From Sphingomonas sp. (GTDB lineage: Bacteria > Pseudomonadota > Alphaproteobacteria > Sphingomonadales > Sphingomonadaceae), in the NCBI RefSeq assembly GCF_029239295.1, contig NZ_JAQZBC010000015.1, positions 17,371 to 81,370 on the forward strand: 64,000 nt of DNA, given 5' to 3'. Position numbers and translations under genes: made by a program. Each line of letters begins with the position of its first letter. Position 1 is the stretch's first letter. Under the pieces are notes generated by a model. That model did no database searches and was not told the DNA's origin. It saw only the letters and a program-made list of their open reading frames with translations. Of the stretch, positions 19,064 through 27,560 are shown in pieces.

Positions 19064-20263
19064 TTACCCTGCGCGGACATCCCGGAACGGGATCGTTCGA
19101 TCGACCTCAGGCTCCTTCGGCAATGCCAGCACGCGCTCTCCGATGATGTTGCGCTGGATCTGGTCCGTTCCCCCGCCGATCGAGGTGAAATAGGCGTTCA
19201 ACGACAGAAAGTTTGCGTCCTCGGCGCGGGGATACTCTGGCCCTTCCAAGAGGCTTTCCGCACCAAGCAGCATGGTGCGCACGCGCGCCTCCTCGTGCAG
19301 GATCCGGCTCATCGCGAGCTTGCCAAGCGACATGATCGACGACGAAGTGCCCTGCGCCAGTTCGGCCTTCGCGCGCTGCGTATTCAGCTTGTTCAGCGCG
19401 CGCCACGCGATCACCTGCGCCACATCTTGCCGGACGACCGGATCGCTGATCCGCCCCGCCTCGCGCGCCAACCCAAGCAAGGCGTGATCACCCTTCGGCC
19501 CTCCCGCTCCCGATCGTGGCCCACGCGCGGCATCACCCATGACAGACCGTTCATAGGCCAGCGCCGTCTGCAAGACGCCCCAGCCACCATTCAGCGGTCC
19601 GAGCAGGTTTTCGTCAGGGATAAACGCATCGGTGATGAACACCTCGTTGAAATGCACCTCATCCGTGATCTGGCGCAGCGGCCTTACCTCGACGTCATCT
19701 TGTCGCATCGGCAGAAAAAAGAAGCTGATGCCGCGGTGCTTGGGCACGTTCCAGTCGGTCCGTGCGATCAACATGCCATAGTCAGCAACGGCGGCGCCCG
19801 ACGTCCACACCTTCTGCCCGGTGACGCGCCACCCACCATCGACCTTGTCAGCGCGCGTCCGCACCGCCGCAAGGTCGGATCCCGCGCCGGGTTCGGAATA
19901 AAGCAGGCACATGCCGACTTCGCCCGCCAGCAGCTGCGGCACGATCGTCCGCTTGAAGCTGTCGGTTGCGTGGGCCAGCGCAGTATTGGCCCAAAGGTTG
20001 GAGCGGTCCTGTCCAGCGCCGGGCGCGCCAACGGCCGCAAATGCCCGTTCAATGATGCGGGCCTGCTCGTTCGACAGCCCCCGCCCGCCCCATTCAGGGT
20101 CCCAGCGCGGCACCGCCCAGCCGGCATCACGTACCTTGGCCAGCCATTCGCTACGCGGATCCCGGCCGAAGCTTTCGTGATGCGCGGGAGCGCCGGTCCA
20201 ATGTTCGGCCAGCCAAGCCTGCACTTCGGCGCGCAGACGTTCGTCAGTTAAGTCATCGCTCAT
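19064..20263 (-). CDS. Acyl-CoA dehydrogenase, putative catalytic subunit of a two-gene enzyme
   Basis: Flavoenzyme family that introduces an alpha-beta double bond into acyl-CoA. 399 residues with the three-domain acyl-CoA dehydrogenase layout: LYSEPGAGSD (FAD/substrate loop), GQKVWTSGA, and GGGTDQIQRNIIGE at the C-terminus. The usual catalytic Glu of YEGT is replaced by Gly364; Glu238 in AYERSVMG occupies the alternative position used by isovaleryl-type and FadE-type enzymes. It overlaps the next subunit by four bases (ATGA), as in the alpha2-beta2 FadE pairs of mycobacterial steroid degradation. Substrate unknown. Confidence 0.85.
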   Translation of the reverse strand: MSDDLTDERLRAEVQAWLAEHWTGAPAHHESFGRDPRSEWLAKVRDAGWAVPRWDPEWGGRGLSNEQARIIERAFAAVGAPGAGQDRSNLWANTALAHATDSFKRTIVPQLLAGEVGMCLLYSEPGAGSDLAAVRTRADKVDGGWRVTGQKVWTSGAAVADYGMLIARTDWNVPKHRGISFFFLPMRQDDVEVRPLRQITDEVHFNEVFITDAFIPDENLLGPLNGGWGVLQTALAYERSVMGDAARGPRSGAGGPKGDHALLGLAREAGRISDPVVRQDVAQVIAWRALNKLNTQRAKAELAQGTSSSIMSLGKLAMSRILHEEARVRTMLLGAESLLEGPEYPRAEDANFLSLNAYFTSIGGGTDQIQRNIIGERVLALPKEPEVDRTIPFRDVRAG

Positions 20264-21324
20264 GATTGTGCCTCCAGCGCCTGGAGATATCCCTCACGCC
20301 ACAGCTTGCTGTCGCCATACAGCTGCGCCGCCGATCGTGCCCGCCGCAGGTACAGGTGCGCTGGATGCTCCCAAGTGAAAGCAATCCCGCCGTGCATCTG
20401 GATGCCGTCCTTGGCGACGCGCACAAAGGCATCGGCACATGCGAAGGCCGCCAGCGCAACCGCCGCGTCCTTCGTATCTGTCCGTTCTGCCACCTGACGT
20501 GCCGCATCGCGCGCGGCAGACGTTGCGGATTCGCTTTCCAGCAGAAGATCTGCCGCCATGTGCTTGATCGCCTGGAAGCTGCCGATTGCGCGCCCGAACT
20601 GATGCCGTTCGGCCGCATAGGCGACGGTCTTCTCCAGCATCCGGCGCGCGCCGCCTGCCTGCTCGCCGGCGAGGGCGACCAACGCTATGTCCCTAGCCGC
20701 TTCGATACGGCTGCCATCGGCGATCTGCTTGGCACGCCCGTCAAACGCCACATCGGCCATCCGGCGCGTGCGATCGAACACTGGCAGCGGCGACGCAGTC
20801 ATATCGGCGCGATCTACCGCAAAGACCGCATCGTCGCTGACCAAGAAGAGCGTATCGGCGATGGCAGCGTCAGGTACGAAGCGGGCAACGCCCGTCAGCC
20901 GATCGCCTGTCCAAGCGACAGTGCTGCGCCCCGTCCAGTCGTGCTGGCCGACAAAAGCAACCGCCACGATCCGCGATCCATCGGCGAGGCCCGGCAGGTC
21001 AGGGCAAAGCGTTGCCGCAATTGCGGTCGACAGTACCGGCGCCGGCAGCAACGCAGCGCCAACCTCCTCCATCACCAGCTCAAGTTCGATCGCACCCAGC
21101 CCCGCCCCGCCGGCACTGGTTGGAACCAGCAGACCGGGCAGGCCAAGATCGCACAGCACGCGCCACAGTGCCGGATCGTGCCCGGTTTCGCTGTCCATGA
21201 TACGCCGGACGTCCTGCTCGGTACAACGCTCTGCCAACAGCCGCCGAACTGTGTCGACCAATGCGTCGCGATCGGCGGTGTCCGGCGACTGCGCATCGGA
21301 AGTCCGGATCAACGTGTCCGTCAT
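20260..21324 (-). CDS. Acyl-CoA dehydrogenase-like partner subunit
   Basis: 354 residues, shorter than its neighbour, with a degenerate middle domain and a typical C-terminal helical domain (ERHQFGRAIGSFQAIKH; HGGIAFTWEHPAHLYLRR). There is no YEGT Glu. Four-base overlaps link it to the larger subunit downstream and the monooxygenase upstream, so the three are surely cotranscribed. The pattern fits the non-catalytic or FAD-sharing half of a heteromeric acyl-CoA dehydrogenase; that it pairs with the 19064-20263 product is inference from arrangement. Confidence 0.8.
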   Translation of the reverse strand: MTDTLIRTSDAQSPDTADRDALVDTVRRLLAERCTEQDVRRIMDSETGHDPALWRVLCDLGLPGLLVPTSAGGAGLGAIELELVMEEVGAALLPAPVLSTAIAATLCPDLPGLADGSRIVAVAFVGQHDWTGRSTVAWTGDRLTGVARFVPDAAIADTLFLVSDDAVFAVDRADMTASPLPVFDRTRRMADVAFDGRAKQIADGSRIEAARDIALVALAGEQAGGARRMLEKTVAYAAERHQFGRAIGSFQAIKHMAADLLLESESATSAARDAARQVAERTDTKDAAVALAAFACADAFVRVAKDGIQMHGGIAFTWEHPAHLYLRRARSAAQLYGDSKLWREGYLQALEAQS

Positions 21325-22658
21325 GCGGCGACCTTGCCCGTCTGCGCCTTGGCGCGCCGCTCACCTTTGGCGATTTCTTTGTGCAGATCGGCGACATAGC
21401 GGGCGAAATCGACCTGGATCGTATGCCGGGTGGACTGGTAATAGTCGCCCAGTTCCACCGCCTCATCATGAGCGGTAATCTGTCGCATCTCTTCCTCGCT
21501 CGGCAGCGCGTAGCGTCCAGCGAGATACGCACCGACAAGCTTAGACTGCTGCTCCGCGAAGTTCACCAGCGTCGGCAGCGGCTGCGCCAGCCCCATGAAG
21601 AACAGGTCGTGGATCCCCGGGATCACCATTCGCTTGAACAGCGGAAAGCGGTTCTGGGCATCGGGCAGAAGCTGCGGATCGTCGAAGAACGGGAAGCTGA
21701 TCCGGTACCCGGTCGCGTAGATGATCGCGTCCACTTCCTCGACGCTACCGTCGTCGAAGCGGACCCGCGTTCCTTCCAGCGCCTTGATGTTGGGTTTGAA
21801 CTTGATGTCACCACAGCTCGCGCGGGTCAGGAACTCGCCCGAAACACTAGGATGGGCGTCCAGTGGTTCATGATCAGGCTTGGGCAGGCCATAATCTTCC
21901 ATTCTGCCGACCAGCTTCTTGATCGCACGCCGCGCCAGTGCCTTGCCTAGCTTCCGCGGCATCCACGTCGGCATGGCGGACTTGTCCATCGGCTTGCCAC
22001 CCGCCATCTTCGGCAGCACCCACACGCCGCGGCGTGCGGACACCCACAGGTTCTTCGCCAGATGTCGCTGCGACAGTTCGCTGGCGACATCCATGGCCGA
22101 ATTGCCCATCCCGACGACCACCACATTCTTTCCACGAAGGTCGACCGGATCGTAAGGGTCACGATAGCTGTGAACGTGGAAATGAGGCCGATCGAACGTG
22201 CCCGGATAGGCCGGGATGTTCGGATCCCAGTGATGACCGTTGCAGACGAACAGAACGTCGTAGCTGCGCGTCTCACCTGTCGACAGCGTCACATCCCAGC
22301 CGCCCTCACGCCGACGAATGGCCCGCGTCACTTCGGTGTTGAAGGTGATCTGCCGCCGAAGATCGAAGTGGTCCACATAGTCGCGGAAATACTGACACAG
22401 CTGGGCATGGCTGGGAAAGTCAGGCCAGTCGGCCGGAACGGCATAATCCTCGAACGCGAGCCGCCACTTGGATGTATCGATGTGGAGCGACTGGTAGCAG
22501 GCCGAGCGCCCGTTGGGGTTCCGGTAATACCAGTTGCCGCCGATGTCGTCTGACATCTCGAAACAGTCGAACGAAATCCCCTCGTCCTGCAGTCGCTTGG
22601 CAGTGGTGAAGCCGGAGCAGCCGGCACCGATGATGCAGGCCCGCTTGCTTGTTGTCAT
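21321..22658 (-). CDS. Flavin-containing monooxygenase, Baeyer-Villiger/FMO type
   Basis: 445 residues. FAD motif GAGCSG (11-16) with the acidic strand end, GNWYYRNPNG, a second dinucleotide motif GMGNSA for NADPH, and ATGY near residue 330 are the marks of class B flavoprotein monooxygenases. The strict FxGxxxHxxx(Y/F) fingerprint is altered (FDRPHFHVHSY). Such enzymes oxygenate heteroatoms or turn ketones into esters or lactones. First gene of the minus-strand operon running to 19064; divergent from an SDR-hydrolase pair with a palindrome between them. Confidence 0.85.
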   Translation of the reverse strand: MTTSKRACIIGAGCSGFTTAKRLQDEGISFDCFEMSDDIGGNWYYRNPNGRSACYQSLHIDTSKWRLAFEDYAVPADWPDFPSHAQLCQYFRDYVDHFDLRRQITFNTEVTRAIRRREGGWDVTLSTGETRSYDVLFVCNGHHWDPNIPAYPGTFDRPHFHVHSYRDPYDPVDLRGKNVVVVGMGNSAMDVASELSQRHLAKNLWVSARRGVWVLPKMAGGKPMDKSAMPTWMPRKLGKALARRAIKKLVGRMEDYGLPKPDHEPLDAHPSVSGEFLTRASCGDIKFKPNIKALEGTRVRFDDGSVEEVDAIIYATGYRISFPFFDDPQLLPDAQNRFPLFKRMVIPGIHDLFFMGLAQPLPTLVNFAEQQSKLVGAYLAGRYALPSEEEMRQITAHDEAVELGDYYQSTRHTIQVDFARYVADLHKEIAKGERRAKAQTGKVAA

Positions 22659-22689
22659 TTCCCTCTCCCGGCTGCTCTTTCCCGGCAGC

Positions 22690-22705
22690 CATAACGAAAG
22701 TTATG
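22690..22705. promoter_or_regulatory. Palindrome between divergent catabolic genes
   Basis: CATAAC-GAAA-GTTATG is a perfect inverted repeat 32 bases before the monooxygenase start and 50 before the SDR start. Its position suits a shared operator. No regulator gene lies next to it. Confidence 0.4.
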
Positions 22706-22754
22706 ATGGCCTGAAGCGAGCGCCGAATCAACCGGGGCCGTAGAGGAGAGGATG

Positions 22755-23537
22755 ATGCGCTTTCAGGACAGGGTCGCCGTGATCACGGGCGCCGGCTCCG
22801 GGATTGGCGCCGCCACCGCCCGGCTCATGGCGCGGGAGGGCGCCCGGGTCATTGTCGTTGATGTTGACGAGGATCTGGCGCGCGGCGTGGCGGGCGAAAT
22901 CGGCGGCACCGCGATTGCAGCCGATGTGGCGGATCGCGCCGCGGTCGAGGCGTTCGTCGCCTTGGCCGTCAACCACCACGGGCGGATCGACGTCCTCGTC
23001 AACAATGCCGGCATCGGCTGCTTTGGACGAACCCCGGAGCTTGAACCCGCCACCTGGGAACGGGTCATTGCCATCGATCTGAACGCTGTCTTCTACGCCT
23101 GCCGGGCCGCCATTCCGCATATGACCGGCGGAAAGGCGGCGATCGTCAACACCGCCTCCATCTCGGGGTTGGCAGGGGACTATGGCTTCACGGCCTATAA
23201 TGCCGCCAAGGCGGGGGTCATCAACTACACCCGCAGCTTGGCCGTGGATCATGCCCGTGACGGCATTCGGGTGAACGCGCTGTGTCCCGGCTTCATCGCG
23301 ACGCCGCTCACTGCGGGCGCCAAGGCGCTGCCGGGTCTGGAGGCGGCGTGGCTCGATGGAATTCCGATGGGCCGGGCGGGAACGCCGGCAGAGATGGCGG
23401 AGGTAATCGCCTTTCTTGCCTCGGACGCCGCTTCTTATGTCACCGGCGCGGCCTTTGTTGCCGATGGCGGCCAGACCGCCTGGACCGGCCAGCCGAACCT
23501 TTTCCGCTTTTCTCCAGCAGCAGGAGCTTCTGCATGA
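22755..23537 (+). CDS. SDR family oxidoreductase
   Basis: 260 residues. TGAGSGIG, NNAG, the catalytic Ser in NTASISG and YNAAK are all present; the C-terminus is SYVTGAAFVADGG. ATG at 22755 is preferred over ATG at 22752 because GAGGAG then lies six bases upstream. The stop overlaps the start of the alpha/beta hydrolase (ATGA), so the two are translationally coupled. In a pathway with the divergent monooxygenase it could oxidise an alcohol to the ketone that is oxygenated; this is inference. Confidence 0.84.
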   Translation: MRFQDRVAVITGAGSGIGAATARLMAREGARVIVVDVDEDLARGVAGEIGGTAIAADVADRAAVEAFVALAVNHHGRIDVLVNNAGIGCFGRTPELEPATWERVIAIDLNAVFYACRAAIPHMTGGKAAIVNTASISGLAGDYGFTAYNAAKAGVINYTRSLAVDHARDGIRVNALCPGFIATPLTAGAKALPGLEAAWLDGIPMGRAGTPAEMAEVIAFLASDAASYVTGAAFVADGGQTAWTGQPNLFRFSPAAGASA

Positions 23538-24430
23538 CGCCAAGTTGGTCACCCCCTGCCGACAGCGGCATCACCATTCGCGAGATCGCTGCCAACGGCC
23601 AAACTTTCGAAGTGGCCGAGGCCGGCAGCGGCGATCACCTGATCTTGTGTCTGCATGGGTTTCCGGAACTCAATTTCTCGTGGCGCTTCCAGATGCCGCT
23701 ACTGGCCGCGATGGGCTATCGCGTTTGGGCCCACAATCAACGTGGCTACGGCGCCTCCACGCGGCCTAAGGGCGTTGCCTCCTACACCGCCGACAAGATC
23801 GTCGAGGATGCCGCTGCGCTCTTTGACGCCAGCGGCGCGAAGAAGCTGACGCTGGTGGCCCATGACTGGGGCGGCGCGATCGCCTGGCTATTTGCGATCT
23901 GGAAGAAGCGTCCGCTGGAGCGTCTGGTCGTCATGAACCTGCCGCATCCCGCCTGTTTCGCCGAAGCGCTGAAACATGGGCCGCAGCGCCGCCGCAGCTG
24001 GTACATGGCGTTCTTCCAGCTGCCGTTCCTCCCTGAAAGGATGATGGGTGCGCGCAACGCCCGGGGGGTGCGCGAATCATTCCGCGGCATGGCGATCGAC
24101 AAGAGCCGGTTCCCGGATGACGTGCTCGACGTGTATGCCAAAGCAGCGAAGCGGCCGGGCGCGCTGACCGGGATGATCAACTGGTATCGCGCGGCGGCGC
24201 GCCACCGTTCTGAAATGCGGATCGGCGACGGAAAGGTCGACGTACCAACGCTGATCGTGTGGGGAGAGCAGGACAAGGCACTTGGTTTGGAAACGCTCGA
24301 CGGCACCGACCGCTACGTCCGCGATCTTACCATCCGCCGCCTGCCCGGCGTATCGCACTGGGTACAGCAGGAAGCGCCGGAGAAGGTCAACGCTATCCTG
24401 ACCGAGTGGCTGCCACGCGCGGACGCCTGA
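23534..24430 (+). CDS. Alpha/beta hydrolase, epoxide hydrolase-like
   Basis: 298 residues. HGFPE (41-45, oxyanion region) and HDWGG with nucleophile Asp111 place it with epoxide hydrolases and haloalkane dehalogenases rather than serine esterases; the acid is likely in the GEQDKALG region and the His in GVSHWVQQE. A cap domain lies between. Start ATG at 23534 overlaps the SDR stop and has CAGGAG upstream. It ends 21 bases before the convergent thioesterase gene. An Asp nucleophile argues for epoxide or similar hydrolysis, so lactone hydrolysis is only a possibility. Confidence 0.85.
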   Translation: MTPSWSPPADSGITIREIAANGQTFEVAEAGSGDHLILCLHGFPELNFSWRFQMPLLAAMGYRVWAHNQRGYGASTRPKGVASYTADKIVEDAAALFDASGAKKLTLVAHDWGGAIAWLFAIWKKRPLERLVVMNLPHPACFAEALKHGPQRRRSWYMAFFQLPFLPERMMGARNARGVRESFRGMAIDKSRFPDDVLDVYAKAAKRPGALTGMINWYRAAARHRSEMRIGDGKVDVPTLIVWGEQDKALGLETLDGTDRYVRDLTIRRLPGVSHWVQQEAPEKVNAILTEWLPRADA

Positions 24431-24451
24431 CGAATCCCCGCGCCGTCGTCG

Positions 24452-25276
24452 TCAGCGGCTCCGAGGCGTGGTGACGAGGCAGTGGCCACTGCCCGTCGCC
24501 AGCGCCCGCCCGGCTTCGTTCCAGATGCGAACTCGGCCGCTGATCAGCCCGTTTCCGGCCATGTCGCTGTCCGCGTCACTCAACAGCCACTCGCCCGCGG
24601 GCTCGCTGCCGTGGAAATAGACGGTCAGGTCAAGTGACGGCGCGAGATAGGTGCCGGCTTCTTCAAGCCGATGCCAGTGGCCGGGCCAGATGCCCAGGTC
24701 GATCAGCAACGCCGTTCGCATCGCATCGAAGAACAGGTCGTCCCCGGCATCCCACGTCCTGAAGCGCATCCAACGTCGCTGATTGGGGTGCTGGGCCGGC
24801 GGATCATCGTGCAGGCGGAACTCGAACGGGCGCCCGTCCAGGTTTCTCCAGAACTTGCCATGAGCGATCCCGCGTTCGGCGCTTATTTCTTCATGGCTGC
24901 GTAGCGCCGCCGGCCTGGGCACATCGGGCATCACCGGCTGGATGATCGCGGATGGTTCGGTGCGTTTGGTGGTCCAGATCTGCGAAAGAAAGACCGGCCG
25001 CCCTTCGTGCGCCAGGGTCACGGCGTACAGCGCCGACCCACCCTCTTTCACGGGTTCTACCATCACCTGAATATCGCCCGGCTTCGCGACGCGCACGAAT
25101 TGCCCGGTGAGCGTCACCGGGCGGTGCCCTTCACCCGCGCACGCGCGCACGGCACGAAGCGCGATAGCGGCCATGTAGCCCCCAGCCGGCCCCCAGATCT
25201 CCCAATCTGGATCAAGCGTCGCAACAAAGCCTCCGCCGTCCGGGCGCAGCGCAGTCGCCTCGATCAGCCCCGCCAT
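24452..25276 (-). CDS. Acyl-CoA thioesterase family protein (TesB-like double hotdog)
   Basis: 274 residues with two hotdog-like halves: an N-terminal half with WGPAGGYMAAIALRA and FVRVAKPGDIQV, and a C-terminal half with LDLTVYFHG and WLLSDADSDMAGNGLISG. This pattern fits the TesB/4HBT_3 group that hydrolyses acyl-CoA. Transcribed with the kinase gene 28 bases upstream. It could release CoA from dead-end intermediates of the nearby pathway. Confidence 0.8.
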   Translation of the reverse strand: MAGLIEATALRPDGGGFVATLDPDWEIWGPAGGYMAAIALRAVRACAGEGHRPVTLTGQFVRVAKPGDIQVMVEPVKEGGSALYAVTLAHEGRPVFLSQIWTTKRTEPSAIIQPVMPDVPRPAALRSHEEISAERGIAHGKFWRNLDGRPFEFRLHDDPPAQHPNQRRWMRFRTWDAGDDLFFDAMRTALLIDLGIWPGHWHRLEEAGTYLAPSLDLTVYFHGSEPAGEWLLSDADSDMAGNGLISGRVRIWNEAGRALATGSGHCLVTTPRSR

Positions 25277-25304
25277 GGTCCGCCGCGCCCTCCCACAGTT
25301 TCGC

Positions 25305-26372
25305 TCACGCCATCAGCGCCAAGGCATCGCAATCGATCGCCTGCGCACAGCCGCCCCGCGCCATGGCAAGGAACATCGCGTCTCCCCGCTCGGTCCGCTT
25401 GGTCGACGCGGAGGCAAACACCGCCGTCGACACCCCAGACAGCAATGTCAGCCGGTAATCACGATAAAGGTCATCATAGTCATACCCTTGCACGCCGTAG
25501 CTGCGGAGATGCTCAAGGTAGCATTCTAGCAGATGCCGTTCGTGGCGACGCCGATCGTCGATGGAAATCGCCAGTCCCATGAAATAGGCGACGTCCACTG
25601 CACCCAATCCAATCGCGGGCGATTGCCAGTCGAGCACCGCGAGCGGCACCGTCCCGCCGCTCGCATCAAACAGCATGTTATCGAGGCGAAAATCACCATG
25701 GGTCAGCGTGAAGTTCGTCGGCTCCGGCGTCTTGGCGCTCGCCATCAGCGAGCCATAGCGGTCGCATACCGCCATATATTCGGGCTCAAGGATGCCGTCA
25801 TAGCGCCGGTGAAATTCGGCAAGACAGTCCGGGAACACGCTGATCACGAAGTCACGCGCGCCGCTTACGTTGAGGAAGGGGTGATCGCGCAAGCTCTCGT
25901 CGTTCCATCGTGGCCCGTGCAGCGCCGCCGCTTGCTCCATCGCCCGTTCGGCATCCGCGATGTTGCATCCGGTGAGCTGGTTACCGGACCGCGCCGGGGT
26001 CAGGTCTTCCAGCAACAACGCGAAAGTGCCATCTGCGGGATCATGTTCCGCGGTGATGCAGCCGGGTGAACGGATTGCCACCGTGTCCGCGATGTGCCGA
26101 TAAAATCCGACTTCGCGCTCATAGAGGCCAAATCCAGCGCCCGTTTGCCTGCTCGTGGGATCAGTGCTGGCGAACTTCCCCACAAATGACGCGGGAGCTC
26201 CCTCGTCGCGATCGTAAAGCACTTCGAAGCGGATCGAATCGCCCAACATGCCGACGCCGACCGGAGTTGCCGTGACATCTACGACGTTGGCCTGCTGTAG
26301 CACGCCCCCCGCTCGCAGCCGCTGCGTCAGCCACGCCGCGTCGACCGCTGCTGCCTCAAGTTCAGCGCTCAT
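25305..26372 (-). CDS. APH/choline-kinase-like phosphotransferase
   Basis: 355 residues of the aminoglycoside phosphotransferase fold: ATP-lobe Lys in SFVGKFAS, Brenner motif HGDFRLDN (catalytic Asp227, Asn232) and the metal-binding DWQSP (Asp248). Members of this family beside acyl-CoA dehydrogenases include the kinase halves of ACAD10/11 and LvaA of Pseudomonas levulinate catabolism, which phosphorylate 4-hydroxyacyl-CoA. It overlaps the upstream SDR by one base (TGATG). Antibiotic modification is unlikely given the context. Substrate assignment is inference. Confidence 0.8.
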   Translation of the reverse strand: MSAELEAAAVDAAWLTQRLRAGGVLQQANVVDVTATPVGVGMLGDSIRFEVLYDRDEGAPASFVGKFASTDPTSRQTGAGFGLYEREVGFYRHIADTVAIRSPGCITAEHDPADGTFALLLEDLTPARSGNQLTGCNIADAERAMEQAAALHGPRWNDESLRDHPFLNVSGARDFVISVFPDCLAEFHRRYDGILEPEYMAVCDRYGSLMASAKTPEPTNFTLTHGDFRLDNMLFDASGGTVPLAVLDWQSPAIGLGAVDVAYFMGLAISIDDRRRHERHLLECYLEHLRSYGVQGYDYDDLYRDYRLTLLSGVSTAVFASASTKRTERGDAMFLAMARGGCAQAIDCDALALMA

Positions 26373-27118
26373 CAGCAGCCACCATCGCAACGGATCACGC
26401 TTCCCGTCACGAAGCTCGAGGCGGGACTGGCGAGATACAGCGCGCTTGTCACGATCTCCTCTGGACGCCCTGGGCGTCCGATCGCGCTGGCCGCCGTCTC
26501 GCGCGCCTCTTCGGTCCATGCCTTGGAGATGTCGGTCAGAAAGGGGCCGGCGGCTATGCCGTTGATCCGCACCTTCGGCCCATATTCATGCGCCATGCTT
26601 ACGACCATCGCGTTCAGCGCCGCCTTGGCTCCGGCATAGGGCACCACCCGCGGCGTCGGGCGGAGCGAGGCAATCGAGGATGTGGCCAGGATCGCACCGC
26701 CCTTCCCCTCCGCCATTCGGTGGGCGATGTTCGCCATCAACCGGAACGGGCCCTTGAAGTTCAGCCCCACGACGCTGTCGAACAGTGCTTCCGACACTTC
26801 GTGGCTGGGGACCAGCGGTCCCATACCAGCGTTGGCGACCAGGATGTCCAGCCCGCCGAATGCCGCCCAAGCCTCCTCGGCCAGCCGGTCCATCTCGTCC
26901 CATTTGCCCGCATGGGCGGGGATGGCGGCTGCGCGGCGGCCCTTCGCCTCCACCTCAGCGACGACCGCCTCGCAGGCCTCCGCCTTGCGGCTAGACACAA
27001 TGATGTCTGCGCCGGCATCCGCAAAGGCGAGCGCCATTTGGCGCCCAAGCCCACGCGAACCGCCGGTAATCAACGCAACCTTGCCCGACAGATCGAACAA
27101 CGGATGTGGTACGGCCAT
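26372..27118 (-). CDS. SDR family oxidoreductase
   Basis: 248 residues. TGGSRGLG near residue 18-25, VANAG (a variant of NNAG), ATSSIAS for the catalytic Ser, and YAGAK for Tyr and Lys. First gene of a three-gene minus-strand unit with the APH-type kinase and thioesterase. The C-terminus ends SSFVTGSVIRCDGGC. Likely a hydroxyacyl or alcohol dehydrogenase of the catabolic cluster. Confidence 0.83.
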   Translation of the reverse strand: MAVPHPLFDLSGKVALITGGSRGLGRQMALAFADAGADIIVSSRKAEACEAVVAEVEAKGRRAAAIPAHAGKWDEMDRLAEEAWAAFGGLDILVANAGMGPLVPSHEVSEALFDSVVGLNFKGPFRLMANIAHRMAEGKGGAILATSSIASLRPTPRVVPYAGAKAALNAMVVSMAHEYGPKVRINGIAAGPFLTDISKAWTEEARETAASAIGRPGRPEEIVTSALYLASPASSFVTGSVIRCDGGC

Positions 27119-27223
27119 CCTCGTCTCCTAAGCGTCGCCGATCGTAAGCCGGCTGACTTAGGCGTGTTAAGCCGATTGCGCGGACTGCTGCAAGTGACGC
27201 GGTCGTTGCCTATCTCTACGAAC

Positions 27224-27550
27224 ATGGGACGGGTGAAGCGGAAGATTGGGCTGCGGGAGGCGGAAGCGCGGGTGCAACGCGCCGCGCCCGATCGATGCGC
27301 CTTATGCGATCGTCCGCTGGGGAAACGCACCGAATGGCATCACGTTATCCCGAAGAGCGAAGGTGGCACCGAGACACAGCCACTTCACCCGATCTGCCAT
27401 CGGGCCATTCACGCCGCGGCCGATAACGTCAGGCTGGCGCGGATGGGTGATCTATCCACGGTCCGCGCGCTTCCGGCTATCACGCGATTTCTCAACTGGA
27501 TCGCTCACAAGCCGGCGGATTTCCATGCGCCGACGCGCCGCGCGCGATGA
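27224..27550 (+). CDS. HNH endonuclease family protein
   Basis: A small 108-residue protein. Cys25-x2-Cys28 and Cys58 with nearby His form a probable structural zinc site, and EWHHVIPKSEGG (His39/40) followed by HPICHRAIH (His55, His59, His63) is the HNH nuclease motif. The start is ATG 27224; longer in-frame sequence upstream is antisense to an SDR and not credible. It has no restriction-modification or phage partner nearby. Such short HNH proteins are conserved in sphingomonads; the role is unknown. Confidence 0.8.
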   Translation: MGRVKRKIGLREAEARVQRAAPDRCALCDRPLGKRTEWHHVIPKSEGGTETQPLHPICHRAIHAAADNVRLARMGDLSTVRALPAITRFLNWIAHKPADFHAPTRRAR

Positions 27551-27560
27551 CACGTTGATA

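Noticed and set aside
18626..20251. A 541-codon + strand frame across the SDR and acyl-CoA dehydrogenase genes
   Set aside because: No domain, no ribosome-binding site, and opposite two well-supported genes.
25305..26372. Aminoglycoside resistance gene
   Set aside because: The fold is APH-like, but the gene is coupled to SDR and thioesterase genes in a catabolic cluster and resembles the acyl-CoA-associated branch.
27224..27550. HNH protein as part of a phage or restriction system
   Set aside because: No terminase, methyltransferase or other phage gene adjoins; short HNH proteins of this kind occur alone in sphingomonads.
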